Positions 15,894 to 23,541 of a DNA stretch of 46,136 nucleotides are shown here, one piece after another. The stretch spans positions 1-46,136 of the forward strand of contig DAHXNH010000263.1 of NCBI GenBank assembly GCA_027365485.1. The letters run 5' to 3'. The translations under genes were made by a program, and so were the position numbers. The number at the start of each line of letters is the position of its first letter. Positions within the stretch are counted from its first letter, which is position 1. The notes beneath the pieces are model-generated. The model did no database searches and had not been told where the DNA came from. It saw nothing but the letters and a program-made list of their open reading frames with translations. Source of the stretch: Clostridiales bacterium (GTDB lineage Bacteria; Bacillota; Sulfobacillia; Sulfobacillales; Sulfobacillaceae).

Positions 15894-16501
15894 CACATCT
15901 GGTCCCTCGCGGACCCCAGGGGGTAGATATTGGCCAGCCAATTCTGAGGATCGGCCGATGGCGAAGTTCGGGTAATCCATGCCAGCGCCGGCGCCGCCAT
16001 GGTGATCGTGCCCCCCAACCCATTGAGGGCGATTTGCGCCATTTTGTGCACCTGTTGAACCTCATGACTTGGGACTCGAGCTAAGGTCACATGAGGGATG
16101 ATGTCCGGATGTCTACCTCCATATGGGGGATATTGCGGAAATTCCGCGCACACCGTGCTCAAAATCACATCAAAATGCACATTATCCGCAATGGCTAGAT
16201 ATACCGTGTCCAATTCCTCTCCAGAGAAAAAACCGACGCCTCTAGCTTCTAAGACCAGGGGAGAGAAGGTTTGAGTCAGTCGCTTCAATTGTCGATCCAC
16301 CGTGTCGTCTAGCGCCCGATTGGCAAACGGAATGAGCAAACTCGCATGGACGGGCAAAACATGGGCCATCGGATCGAACTGACATCGAATCAAATCCAAT
16401 GCCTTGGGCAACGTGACAGGAATGACCAGCGCGCTCTCTTCCACCCATGCTCCCCCATTCAGACTTCTAGTATGCTCCATCGCCGCGGAAGTCATCGCCA
16501 C
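15893..16501 (-). CDS. 2H phosphoesterase (2'-5' RNA ligase / cyclic phosphodiesterase-like)
   Basis: This 202-residue protein has the two His motifs of the LigT-like fold: VHASLLIPF (H-x-S variant) at about residue 51 and PHVTLARV at about residue 138. Members hydrolyse 2',3'-cyclic phosphates or ligate RNA ends in vitro. The N-terminal start is uncertain, since several Met codons lie within the first eight residues. Its stop overlaps the start of the alkyladenine glycosylase gene, an association I cannot explain mechanistically. The distance to the IS605-type remnant upstream leaves room for a promoter. Confidence 0.75.
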   Translation of the reverse strand: MAMTSAAMEHTRSLNGGAWVEESALVIPVTLPKALDLIRCQFDPMAHVLPVHASLLIPFANRALDDTVDRQLKRLTQTFSPLVLEARGVGFFSGEELDTVYLAIADNVHFDVILSTVCAEFPQYPPYGGRHPDIIPHVTLARVPSHEVQQVHKMAQIALNGLGGTITMAAPALAWITRTSPSADPQNWLANIYPLGSARDQM

Positions 16502-16689
16502 TGCCCAAGATTGTACCTACTCACCGCTTTCCCACGTTTAGGCATCGGTTCCGGCGGTGTCGGCGTCGATTCGAGGCTCTCACCGCCGAGAGTGGATGCG
16601 AGATCGCGGACCTTTGGCTAATCCTTTGACCAGAACAGGTCAGCCCAACCTGACCCACGCCGCAGGCGCTCGATAATCGCGGGAGTAAA

Positions 16690-17073
16690 AATCCGTGTGC
16701 GTTGCCAACATTTTATCAGATGCGCCGTGAAACTCCGCCGTTCCTTGGACTACGCCAAGGACACGGTCAGGGCGGAGATATAAGGCATTGCCGTCAGACA
16801 AATGTTTTGCTAAAATACAATTGTTTGTTTTTTGACAACTGGATACGTTCGTGCGGTTGTCTCTCGCAATCGTGGGAGACGTAAAATGTATCGCGTCGTC
16901 GAGACCAGACGTAAACAGGTTGGCGAACTACGCCATGAGCGAACCTAACAAGTAACCACAGACTCGATGTCGGGCGAGTGGCTAGAGGGCTTTTGGCAAA
17001 CCCTTTGCGAGTAAAGCTCACGTGAGTGGGTTCCTCGTAAGAATCCCCCGCCTTTAGGCGTGGGGAGTGTCAA
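16690..17073 (+). mobile_element. IS605/IS1341-type remnant: left-end-like region, TnpB tail and right end
   Basis: The sequence at 17041-17073 (GAATCCCCCGCCTTTAGGCG, then TGGGGAGTGTCAA) is the characteristic hairpin right end of IS605-group elements, which is also the 3' part of their guide (omega) RNA. Just upstream, a short forward frame ending at TAA 16952-16954 with RRKQVGELRHERT could be the tail of TnpB. Upstream of that is a structured stretch (16732-16775) with nested inverted repeats. There is no room for a transposase or full TnpB, so this looks like an internally deleted relic. Only the right end is secure; the left limit is a guess. Confidence 0.6.
16955..17073 (+). ncRNA. Possible relic of an IS605-type omega RNA (reRNA)
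   Basis: In TnpB elements the guide RNA spans the 3' end of tnpB and the right end of the IS. This stretch has the right position and the closing CCCCGCC-TTTA-GGCG-GGGG hairpin. Without TnpB in cis it may be inactive, or it might serve a TnpB encoded elsewhere. The assignment rests on position and the right-end signature. Confidence 0.35.
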
Positions 17074-18254
17074 GGCCACCATAAACTATTGAGAATGGTC
17101 GTCGCAACCCTCATGTCGGCTACGGGCACCGTAACCTGAGCCCTGACCATCCCCCCCTGCGGTGCGGTCACCGTGACCCCGTAAGTCCGGTACCCGCGAA
17201 GAGTCGTCGGCAGGGTGTAGGCTATAGCATGATCCGACAGCCAAAACAGCAATGTCCCTTTCGGCACTTGCAATTCTGGGCTATCCGGGCCCGATACCGC
17301 ATTCACGCGATTGGATACGTGCCCGGCTAGATAACAACCCTCACAATGAGACGTGGTAACGACCACATCTTCCTGGGTATTGGTCCCGTTATTCGCGCTG
17401 ATCTCGTCGTTCGCTGAAGCCGCTACCCGATTCCAAGATTGGGGAATCGCCACGATCGGAGGATCCCCCAGCCACTGGTATCCCTGGGGCAGCGCATGGA
17501 CATAGGGGGTAAAAAAGCTCAGATGAATCGGTGATCCGTTAGCCCAAAGCGTGCCATTTTCCCAGCCTAAAGCTTCGGCGGAGCCTATATCGGGGATGGT
17601 TACGCTTTGACCGGTAGCCAGATCTAAAGCGGTACCGTGCCCGGTTCCCGAATCCCACCAGGCCACTACCCCTCTTCCCGACACAAAAGGCAATCCACTG
17701 ACCTGATCCAGGTACCATTGATGCAACCGACGTACCGCCCCAGTGGTCAAGTCCACGCTCCACAAGACCACCGACCCTTCACCATCTGCCGACATGCTTT
17801 CCGTAATCAACGCGTAGCCATCGGTAATGGCCACCAAATTCATGGATTGTCCACGAACAATTGGGTTCAAACGAGCCAACACATGAGCGCCTCGACTGAG
17901 CAAATTGCTTGAACTCTCTTTCGGAGAAGCTAATGCGACGATCCAGTCCTTCGGATCCGCTGACACCCAATGAGGGGGAAGAAGCAACACCACCCCTTTG
18001 GGCGTATCCGCAATGCCGATGGTTTGGTGGCGCACCGACTCGGGGACAGATACCTGATAGGTCCTGCCATAGCGGACTCGGATGAGACTAGATGCCTTTT
18101 TTGAGGTTTGGCTGGTGATGATGGACACCTGTTTTACCAAGGCCGTCGACTTTGACTGAGTCAATCCAGCGATTGGCGATCCGGGGGCTCCACATCCAGC
18201 AAACATAAAGACGCCAATTCCAGACAAGATCCATCGCGCCCAATGTTTTTTCAT
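17070..18254 (-). CDS. Secreted lipoprotein of unknown function, beta-rich
   Basis: This 394-residue protein begins MKKHWARWILSGIGVFMFAG followed by C21, a classical lipoprotein signal with lipobox FAGC, so it should be anchored on the outer face of the membrane. The rest shows repeated strands such as VVLWSVDLTTGAVRRLH and TALDLATGQSVTI, which look like beta-propeller blades; I recognise no named family. A single HCEGC pair lies near residue 303. The stop codon TGA (17070-17072) falls in the terminal TCAA of the IS605-type relic, so the natural C-terminus may have been changed. An ECF-type promoter lies 25 bases upstream of the ATG, and GGGAGG is the ribosome binding site. It is divergent from the sigma gene. 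Confidence 0.75.
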   Translation of the reverse strand: MKKHWARWILSGIGVFMFAGCGAPGSPIAGLTQSKSTALVKQVSIITSQTSKKASSLIRVRYGRTYQVSVPESVRHQTIGIADTPKGVVLLLPPHWVSADPKDWIVALASPKESSSNLLSRGAHVLARLNPIVRGQSMNLVAITDGYALITESMSADGEGSVVLWSVDLTTGAVRRLHQWYLDQVSGLPFVSGRGVVAWWDSGTGHGTALDLATGQSVTIPDIGSAEALGWENGTLWANGSPIHLSFFTPYVHALPQGYQWLGDPPIVAIPQSWNRVAASANDEISANNGTNTQEDVVVTTSHCEGCYLAGHVSNRVNAVSGPDSPELQVPKGTLLFWLSDHAIAYTLPTTLRGYRTYGVTVTAPQGGMVRAQVTVPVADMRVATTILNSLWWP

Positions 18255-18279
18255 CCTCTTAGCCTCCCTTCTTACCGCT

Positions 18280-18308
18280 TTAACGCCAGCGCCGGCTCTA
18301 AGGTTACA
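18280..18308 (-). promoter_or_regulatory. ECF-type promoter (TGTAACC-N16-CGTTAA) of the lipoprotein gene
   Basis: On the minus strand, TGTAACC at 18302-18308 and CGTTAA at 18280-18285 are 16 bases apart. This matches the sigma gene's own promoter except for the last base. The lipoprotein ATG follows 25 bases after the -10 element. Control by the neighbouring sigma factor is inferred from this identity. Confidence 0.75.
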
Positions 18309-18782
18309 CTAACTAGCCAACCATTCGTTCCCGCCCTCTTCCCCCGTCCGGAGTGGAGCGAAGAGTTTTCGACGGAACACCACCCGCGCAGCCATTTAGT
18401 GCACCGACACACCTTCAAGCATCGCATCGACTAAAAAGTCAGTGACGGCTTTGGGCCAGCGGCCATTCGCTCCAAGATAGCAAAGCGCGTGAAGCGATGA
18501 TCGCTAACACCCTCGAGGTTATGTTGGCTGTCCAATCTCTTCGCGCGATCCCTTGTGATCGGTAATCGGCCATTGCCAAATTCTGGCGCATGGACCGGTT
18601 TGGGCGAAGATTGCTCAAGATCGAAACTTACGTGTGGCAAATATTCCACCTGGACAGGGAAAACTCCTGCTCAGCGATTGAACTGTCCATTCCTAACCTA
18701 GTCGATCCGTCCCAAATCCCTTTATGTGACATATCCCGAATTCGCTCGTCCATGGTAAGGTGATAGTAAAATTAACTCATCG
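18309..18782. other. Intergenic region between lipoprotein and sigma genes
   Basis: About 470 bp hold no convincing gene. The minus-strand frame at 18431-18649 (72 codons) lacks a ribosome binding site and family likeness. The two ECF-type promoters mark the borders. Confidence 0.4.
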
Positions 18783-18811
18783 TGTAACCTTTACGAGGAT
18801 GCTGACGTTAT
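18783..18811 (+). promoter_or_regulatory. ECF-type promoter (TGTAACC-N16-CGTTAT) of the sigma gene
   Basis: TGTAACC (18783-18789) and CGTTAT (18806-18811) with a 16-base spacer lie just upstream of the sigma coding region. ECF sigma genes are commonly autoregulated, and the same motif occurs upstream of two other genes in the window. The -10 element ends 23 bases before the proposed CTG start. Confidence 0.8.
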
Positions 18812-18834
18812 GATTGGGGAAGGGGTGAATCAGC

Positions 18835-19350
18835 CTGGCGGCCGAGCAGGGAGATCAAGAAGCTTTTGCCACCTTCATGGAGGCGCATGGTACCAAAGCG
18901 CTCCGTTTCGCCTTGCTGACCCTCAGGGACCGGGCAGAGTCGGAAGACGTGGTACAAGAGGCGTTTTTGCGACTGTGGCGTCATAGCCTTCGACGAGGAC
19001 TAGAAACGCTAAGTCCGGCATTGTTGTTTCATACCATTACCAACCTTTGCCGAGACCATATGCGTCACAGAAAACGACACCCGGAGGATTCCAGCGAGTT
19101 GATGGAACTCGTCCACGCTGCTGCCGAGACAGGCGATCTAAGTGAGGAGTTGGCGGTTATGGAAGCCGTGATGCAACTGGAAATGGCCGAACGTCAATGC
19201 ATTCTCATGTTTTATTATATGGATCATTCTTTGAAAGAAACGGCCGCCGCCCTCGGACTGAATGAACAGGCCGTCAAAACCCGACTATTTCGGGCACGAC
19301 AGCATCTGCGGCCGCTACTCGCTCCCATCTGGAAGGAGGAAATGTTGTGA
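18835..19350 (+). CDS. ECF-type RNA polymerase sigma factor
   Basis: The protein of about 171 residues (157 from ATG 18877) redirects RNA polymerase to stress or surface-sensing promoters. Region 2 is seen in QEAFATFMEAHGTKALRFAL and ESEDVVQEAFLRLWRH, and region 4 in ERQCILMFYYMDHSLKETAA with LNEQAVKTRLFRARQHLRPL. The ATG at 18877 falls inside region 2.1, so translation must begin earlier. The in-frame sequence reaches back to TGA 18826 and contains only CTG 18835 as a plausible initiator, behind AAGGGG. A frameshift joining the ATG at 18810 is the alternative. The gene overlaps the next one by four bases (GTGA), the usual layout for sigma and its anti-sigma. Confidence 0.85.
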   Translation: MAAEQGDQEAFATFMEAHGTKALRFALLTLRDRAESEDVVQEAFLRLWRHSLRRGLETLSPALLFHTITNLCRDHMRHRKRHPEDSSELMELVHAAAETGDLSEELAVMEAVMQLEMAERQCILMFYYMDHSLKETAAALGLNEQAVKTRLFRARQHLRPLLAPIWKEEML

Positions 19351-20858
19351 GCCAACCTCCACACAGCGATCGTGTTGGCAAAGCTATCGATCGCGCCTTT
19401 GATCAGCTTGACGTACGCTGGGATACCACCTGGGTACCCCACACCCGTCATCGGACGCGTTGGATTGCCTGGACCGGGGCAGGCACGGCTGCTGCCGCGG
19501 CCGCGGTGGTGGCACTCTTTATTCCCTGGTCAGGAACACTGAGCAATCAACAAGTCAGTGTAAACGTCCCGGTAGCCGCGGCTCCATCCTTACCGGGATC
19601 AGTGACTCGCACCCTTCACGCTTTTCATGCGTCGGATTATGTCGTCGAGGGGATGGTCCCGGTCTACGCCTCCTATCCTGTGGTCAATCCTACCGCCCAT
19701 TCCTATTCATTTATGGGAAGTTTCCACTACGACGGAGTCAGTGGCAATCAATTGTCCCTGGTGGTGAATGCCGCGAGTCAAACGGTAACCAACGGGGTAT
19801 TGTTTGCGTCCCAAAGTCCCGTCTACTCCTTCCGTCTGAAACTTGGCAATCCGGGACAACCCTTCACCGTGCTTCACTCGCAAGTGATCACGGCCGCGCC
19901 TACCCCGTCTCTTTTAGCTGGCACCTGGTATCAGGCAGGATCTAGCCAAATCAGTAGTTTTACCGCCTCCGGTCCCATCGTCTATGCGACTCACGAAGGC
20001 TACTGGACCTCGATTTCAGGACAAGGGAACGGACTGTGGCAAAAGCCGCCGCAAGGCTCCCCGATGTCCGAAACCGCTACCATCGCCGGCTTGCCCGCTG
20101 ACCCGGCCCATGCCTTACTGGTCGAAGAAGCGTCGTCAGGCCTGAGCGAAGGCTATGTCACGGACAATGCCGGGCAGTCTTGGACCCGTTGGGGTCTTCC
20201 CTCGGTGTCCTTTTCCAACTTAATTTCGATGAATCATCGATTTTGGGCAGTTATCAACGGCAGCCTGGAGGAGAGCCAAAGTGGGTCATCATGGCACTCG
20301 ATATTGCCGGTCAACCCCAATAAATGGCAAGTCCAGGATTTTGCCGTTAATCCTGCCCATCCCGCCATGCTCGTCGCTGCCTTGGTGCCGCTGGCCGGAA
20401 ACGGCATCGGCCCCGTGCTGACCACCCAGAACAACGGACGCACCTGGCAGGAAATTCCCAACTTCCCTAACCTTGGAGTCGCTCCATCCGATATGGCCGT
20501 GTTGCCCGACGGCAACATTTCTGCTTTAGTCGGTTTAACCAAGCCGGTATTAGTCGAGTACCATCAGAGTGCTCAAATCTGGCAAATTATCCCTGTGCCC
20601 AGGCAAGCCATGGGCGTCGGCACCGGTGAACTGACTGCCGCCCCCAACGGCAATCTAGTCTACGGTGCACCGGGTGGCAACATTTACGTCTGGGATCAAG
20701 CCCAGTCCGTGTGGCAAGTGATTGACGCTCCGGCCACGGCCCCGCTGAATGCAGCTCCAGCCAATCCATTAGAAGCCATCGGCGACCAAGAAGTGATGGC
20801 CGGTTACCAGTCGGGTTGGTATTATTTCGCTATCAGTTCGACGCCTACCCCGCAATAA
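19347..20858 (+). CDS. Membrane-anchored Asp-box (BNR) protein, putative anti-sigma partner
   Basis: This 503-residue protein starts at GTG 19347, overlapping the sigma gene. About 37 charged N-terminal residues would be cytoplasmic. One transmembrane helix follows (about 38-60, including GTAAAAAAVVALFI), then a large extracytoplasmic part with Asp-box motifs VTDNAGQSWTRW and TQNNGRTWQEI, typical of beta-propellers. Order, coupling and topology are those of a sigma/anti-sigma pair, but I see no ZAS or HXXXCXXC motif, and the cytoplasmic part is very short, so binding to the sigma factor is inferred. The propeller could sense a surface ligand. The 3' end overlaps the convergent SCP2 gene by 14 bases. 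Confidence 0.7.
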   Translation: MSQPPHSDRVGKAIDRAFDQLDVRWDTTWVPHTRHRTRWIAWTGAGTAAAAAAVVALFIPWSGTLSNQQVSVNVPVAAAPSLPGSVTRTLHAFHASDYVVEGMVPVYASYPVVNPTAHSYSFMGSFHYDGVSGNQLSLVVNAASQTVTNGVLFASQSPVYSFRLKLGNPGQPFTVLHSQVITAAPTPSLLAGTWYQAGSSQISSFTASGPIVYATHEGYWTSISGQGNGLWQKPPQGSPMSETATIAGLPADPAHALLVEEASSGLSEGYVTDNAGQSWTRWGLPSVSFSNLISMNHRFWAVINGSLEESQSGSSWHSILPVNPNKWQVQDFAVNPAHPAMLVAALVPLAGNGIGPVLTTQNNGRTWQEIPNFPNLGVAPSDMAVLPDGNISALVGLTKPVLVEYHQSAQIWQIIPVPRQAMGVGTGELTAAPNGNLVYGAPGGNIYVWDQAQSVWQVIDAPATAPLNAAPANPLEAIGDQEVMAGYQSGWYYFAISSTPTPQ

Positions 20859-21177
20859 GCGCGTACAATCGCAGTGCTTTGCCCAAGTCGCCGTCCACCG
20901 CGATCTCGCCCGCCATGAAGGCTTCTCCGGCGGTGGTTCGATTTTCCAAGAGGGATAAAAACACCGGCAACGAAATCTCTGCACTGGCATCGGCAGCCAC
21001 CCGATGACCGACCTGCTCCACGATGGGTTCGCAACCCGCTTTAATGGTCACCAACACAAAGATGCGGTCCTCATCCTTCAACGTAATTAAATAGAGCCCC
21101 TGGGCGTCTTCCATCTCGGATACATCGTGCTGTCGGAAACGCAGACGAATTTTGTCGAGGATCTCTGTCGGCGTCAT
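20845..21177 (-). CDS. SCP2 sterol-binding domain protein
   Basis: This 110-residue protein starts at ATG 21177, whose ATGA overlaps the stop of the DUF885 gene. It is a single SCP2 fold, with strands around YLITLKDEDRIFVLVTIKAG and the C-terminal helix region AGEAFMAGEIAVDGDLGKAL, which forms the lipid-binding tunnel in relatives. Stand-alone bacterial SCP2 proteins are thought to bind fatty acyl or other hydrophobic ligands. Coupling to DUF885 suggests shared expression but no known pathway. A longer reading from 21291 is not needed. Confidence 0.8.
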   Translation of the reverse strand: MTPTEILDKIRLRFRQHDVSEMEDAQGLYLITLKDEDRIFVLVTIKAGCEPIVEQVGHRVAADASAEISLPVFLSLLENRTTAGEAFMAGEIAVDGDLGKALRLYALIAG

Positions 21178-22850
21178 TTCGCACGCTCCTCGACCGGGGG
21201 GAACAACAGGCGCTCCAACACCGCCAACGTGGGTGCGCCGTGAGCCAACAGTCGATTGTGAAAAATCTCCAAGGAAAAATCCGTGCCCCACGATTCTTTC
21301 GCTTGACGCCTCAGCCGTAGAATTTCTAACTTGCCTAACGTATAAATCAGATAGAAGGGGTCCATAGTCCCCCGCAATGCCTCCCGGTGGGCACTAGGCT
21401 CGGCCATCACACATTGCTGGCGAAAAAACGTTTTTGCTTGGTCTAAGCTCATATCTCCGGTATGCAATCGAATACCGACGATGAATCGCCCGACTCGCAC
21501 CAAAGCCTCTTGGAGCTCGGCCAACCGCATCAACGGATGTCCTTGGCCATACCCCGAATCCACGATCAATTCTTCAGCATAATGTGCCCAACCCTCGACA
21601 AAGGCCCCAGACCACAGGACCTTTCTCACGGTGCTTCGACCCTGGGGCAGCCACGAAAATTGTACCGCGTGGCCGGGATACACTTCATGGGCAGAAATCA
21701 GCCGAAGCGTCCAAGGGTTGAATTCCGCCATCTGCTCAATAATTTCCGACGGTTTGGCGTCCGCCTCGGGCAGCGTAATCTGATAGTAGGATTCCCGCGC
21801 TTCCTCTTCAAATGGCCCCACCGGACTCAGCGAGGCCAAGGTGGTCATGCGCAGGTAGGCGGGGGTCTCCACAACGACCGGATGTTCTGCCGGCGGCAAG
21901 TCTAACAGGTGCTTTTCTTCGGTAAACGTTTTGAGTTCCTCCAATATGCTGCGAACCTGATCGAGTACCTGACTGGGCTCTGGCGTCTCTTCATAAAGCC
22001 TGGCCAACACGTCGTTTACGCTGCCCTCGGGATCGAGTTGGGTGGCGGTAGCAAAAAAGAGCGTACGCAGGCGATTTAACTCATCATATCCTCTAGCCAG
22101 CAAAGTGGGTAACGCATCGTCGATTCCCTCTTGCCAGCGAAGTCGATCACGAAACCGTCGTTCTCCCAAACGATAATCTCCACTGGCCCTAGTCAGCCAT
22201 CGTTCCCGCAAGAAATCTACGAAGTCAGCGTAGGCTTGAATCAACACCCGGCTTTTGTCTTCAATTTCCATGATCCTGGGCGAGTCTATGTTCGCAAAGG
22301 AAGAACCTAATCCTTCGAACATAGCAACGGTGGCAGGAAATTGCTCTAAGGCTATCTCCACGAATACTGGAGGCGGATTGTCAAGCCACACTTTGGCCCA
22401 CTGCAACAAGTCCGGAGCTTTGCTCAGGCGAGCCGCCAGATGCTGGGCCCGCACGTTGGGGTCTTGAAATTGTCGGCGGGTAAGGCTCATGACACTTTCG
22501 CTAATGACTTGGTTATACCAATTGGGATCGCGCTTCATCGGATTCCAATCGGTCGCATCGCTCCACAACAATTCCGCTTGGTTGGTCAGCATCGTCCAGT
22601 CGGCGTAGTCCTCTGCCTCCAGTGCATTGGGATCGATGCCCTTTAGCCTCTGACGCCAATCAGCCAATTGATCTTGCCAGTGTTGGCGAGCCTCCGGGCT
22701 GAGATCGGGCATCTCCTGATCAAACCGATGAATTCCCAGATCAGTAGCTATACAAGGCATCTCCATCATGATAGCCGTCAAAAACTCGCGGGCAATCGAC
22801 TGGAGTTCTAAATCGTGAGGCAGTCCCTGTTCAAATAGTTTTTCCGACAT
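21174..22850 (-). CDS. DUF885 family protein, putative metallopeptidase
   Basis: This 558-residue cytoplasmic protein starts at ATG 22850 behind GGGAGGG. It is largely helical, and near residue 396 it carries LISAHEVYPGHAVQFSW, where HExxxGH replaces the HExxH of gluzincins; a downstream E in WAHYAEELI fits the third ligand. DUF885 proteins are thought to be zinc-dependent carboxypeptidase-like enzymes. It lies divergent from lexA across a short promoter region with a palindrome, and is translationally coupled to the SCP2 gene. Confidence 0.85.
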   Translation of the reverse strand: MSEKLFEQGLPHDLELQSIAREFLTAIMMEMPCIATDLGIHRFDQEMPDLSPEARQHWQDQLADWRQRLKGIDPNALEAEDYADWTMLTNQAELLWSDATDWNPMKRDPNWYNQVISESVMSLTRRQFQDPNVRAQHLAARLSKAPDLLQWAKVWLDNPPPVFVEIALEQFPATVAMFEGLGSSFANIDSPRIMEIEDKSRVLIQAYADFVDFLRERWLTRASGDYRLGERRFRDRLRWQEGIDDALPTLLARGYDELNRLRTLFFATATQLDPEGSVNDVLARLYEETPEPSQVLDQVRSILEELKTFTEEKHLLDLPPAEHPVVVETPAYLRMTTLASLSPVGPFEEEARESYYQITLPEADAKPSEIIEQMAEFNPWTLRLISAHEVYPGHAVQFSWLPQGRSTVRKVLWSGAFVEGWAHYAEELIVDSGYGQGHPLMRLAELQEALVRVGRFIVGIRLHTGDMSLDQAKTFFRQQCVMAEPSAHREALRGTMDPFYLIYTLGKLEILRLRRQAKESWGTDFSLEIFHNRLLAHGAPTLAVLERLLFPPVEERAK

Positions 22851-22901
22851 TAACCTAATCCCTCCCGGGCGGGGTTGCATCAGTCGCCTAAATTTTCCCC
22901 T

Positions 22902-22921
22902 CTATGGTAGTATAACCATAG
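22902..22921. promoter_or_regulatory. Palindromic operator candidate upstream of lexA
   Basis: CTATGGT (22902-22908) and ACCATAG (22915-22921) form a perfect 7-6-7 inverted repeat 23 bases before the lexA start. It includes a TATAAC -10-like hexamer. It does not match the Bacillus LexA box (CGAAC-N4-GTTCG), so it may be a lineage-specific SOS box or the site of another regulator. It also lies in the promoter region of the divergent DUF885 gene. Confidence 0.55.
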
Positions 22922-22944
22922 TATGATCAAAGGGGGTCGTGGCT

Positions 22945-23541
22945 ATGGCCATCAACGGAGACGAGAAGCGTAAACAAATTGTCGAATATATTCAAAGCCA
23001 CCTTCGTCAAAATGGATATCCGCCTTCCGTACGGGAAATCGGAGCGGCTGTAGGATTATCGTCCACGGCGAGTGTAGCTCGTCATCTTCGTCGTCTCGAG
23101 GAATCAGGCCAGTTGTCCCATGCTCCCTTTAAGCGCAGAGCATGGCGCCTCGACGGAACGCCTCGTGATGCGCAGTCATTACCGCTCGTGGGCCATATCC
23201 GTGCCGGAAATCCTATTTTGGCCCAAGAGCACGTGGAAGACCACGTGACGGTGTCGATGGATTTGTTTCACCCGAGCGCGGACTTTCTGCTCCGCGTCAA
23301 AGGCGATTCCATGATTGACAGTGGAATTTTTCCCGAGGACTTAGTCGCGGTGTCACTCCAAGCCGAGGTCAAGGACGGAGATGTGGTCATCGCCATGCTG
23401 GGCGATGAGGCCACCGTAAAGCATCTCGACACTCGTGAGGGACGTATCCGACTGCTGCCGGCCAATGTGAATTACGAACCGATTGAATCTGAGGACATCG
23501 CCATCGTGGGCCGGGTCGTCGGCTTGCTGCGAACCTTTTAA
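22945..23541 (+). CDS. lexA: LexA repressor of the SOS response
   Basis: The 198-residue repressor starts at ATG 22945, about ten bases after GGGGG (a GTG at 22939 is also possible). The N-terminal winged helix-turn-helix includes YPPSVREIGAAVGLSSTASV. The self-cleavage site is A87-G88 in GHIRAGNP, and the catalytic pair is S122 in GDSMIDSGI and K159 in DEATVKHL. Activated RecA, encoded further along in the window, triggers the cleavage. An upstream palindrome may be its own operator. It is convergent with the ynbB-like gene, with no gap between them. Confidence 0.95.
   Translation: MAINGDEKRKQIVEYIQSHLRQNGYPPSVREIGAAVGLSSTASVARHLRRLEESGQLSHAPFKRRAWRLDGTPRDAQSLPLVGHIRAGNPILAQEHVEDHVTVSMDLFHPSADFLLRVKGDSMIDSGIFPEDLVAVSLQAEVKDGDVVIAMLGDEATVKHLDTREGRIRLLPANVNYEPIESEDIAIVGRVVGLLRTF

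Noticed and set aside
16702-16884. 60-codon ORF in the IS605-type relic
   Set aside because: Its sequence does not resemble TnpA or TnpB, and it runs across structured end DNA.
19784-19812. GGTAACC-N16-CGTCCC, another ECF-like motif on the plus strand
   Set aside because: It lies inside the Asp-box gene with no start codon after it, and it differs from the three good sites in both halves.
21462-21905. 147-codon plus-strand ORF
   Set aside because: It is antisense to the DUF885 gene and shows no ribosome binding site or domain.
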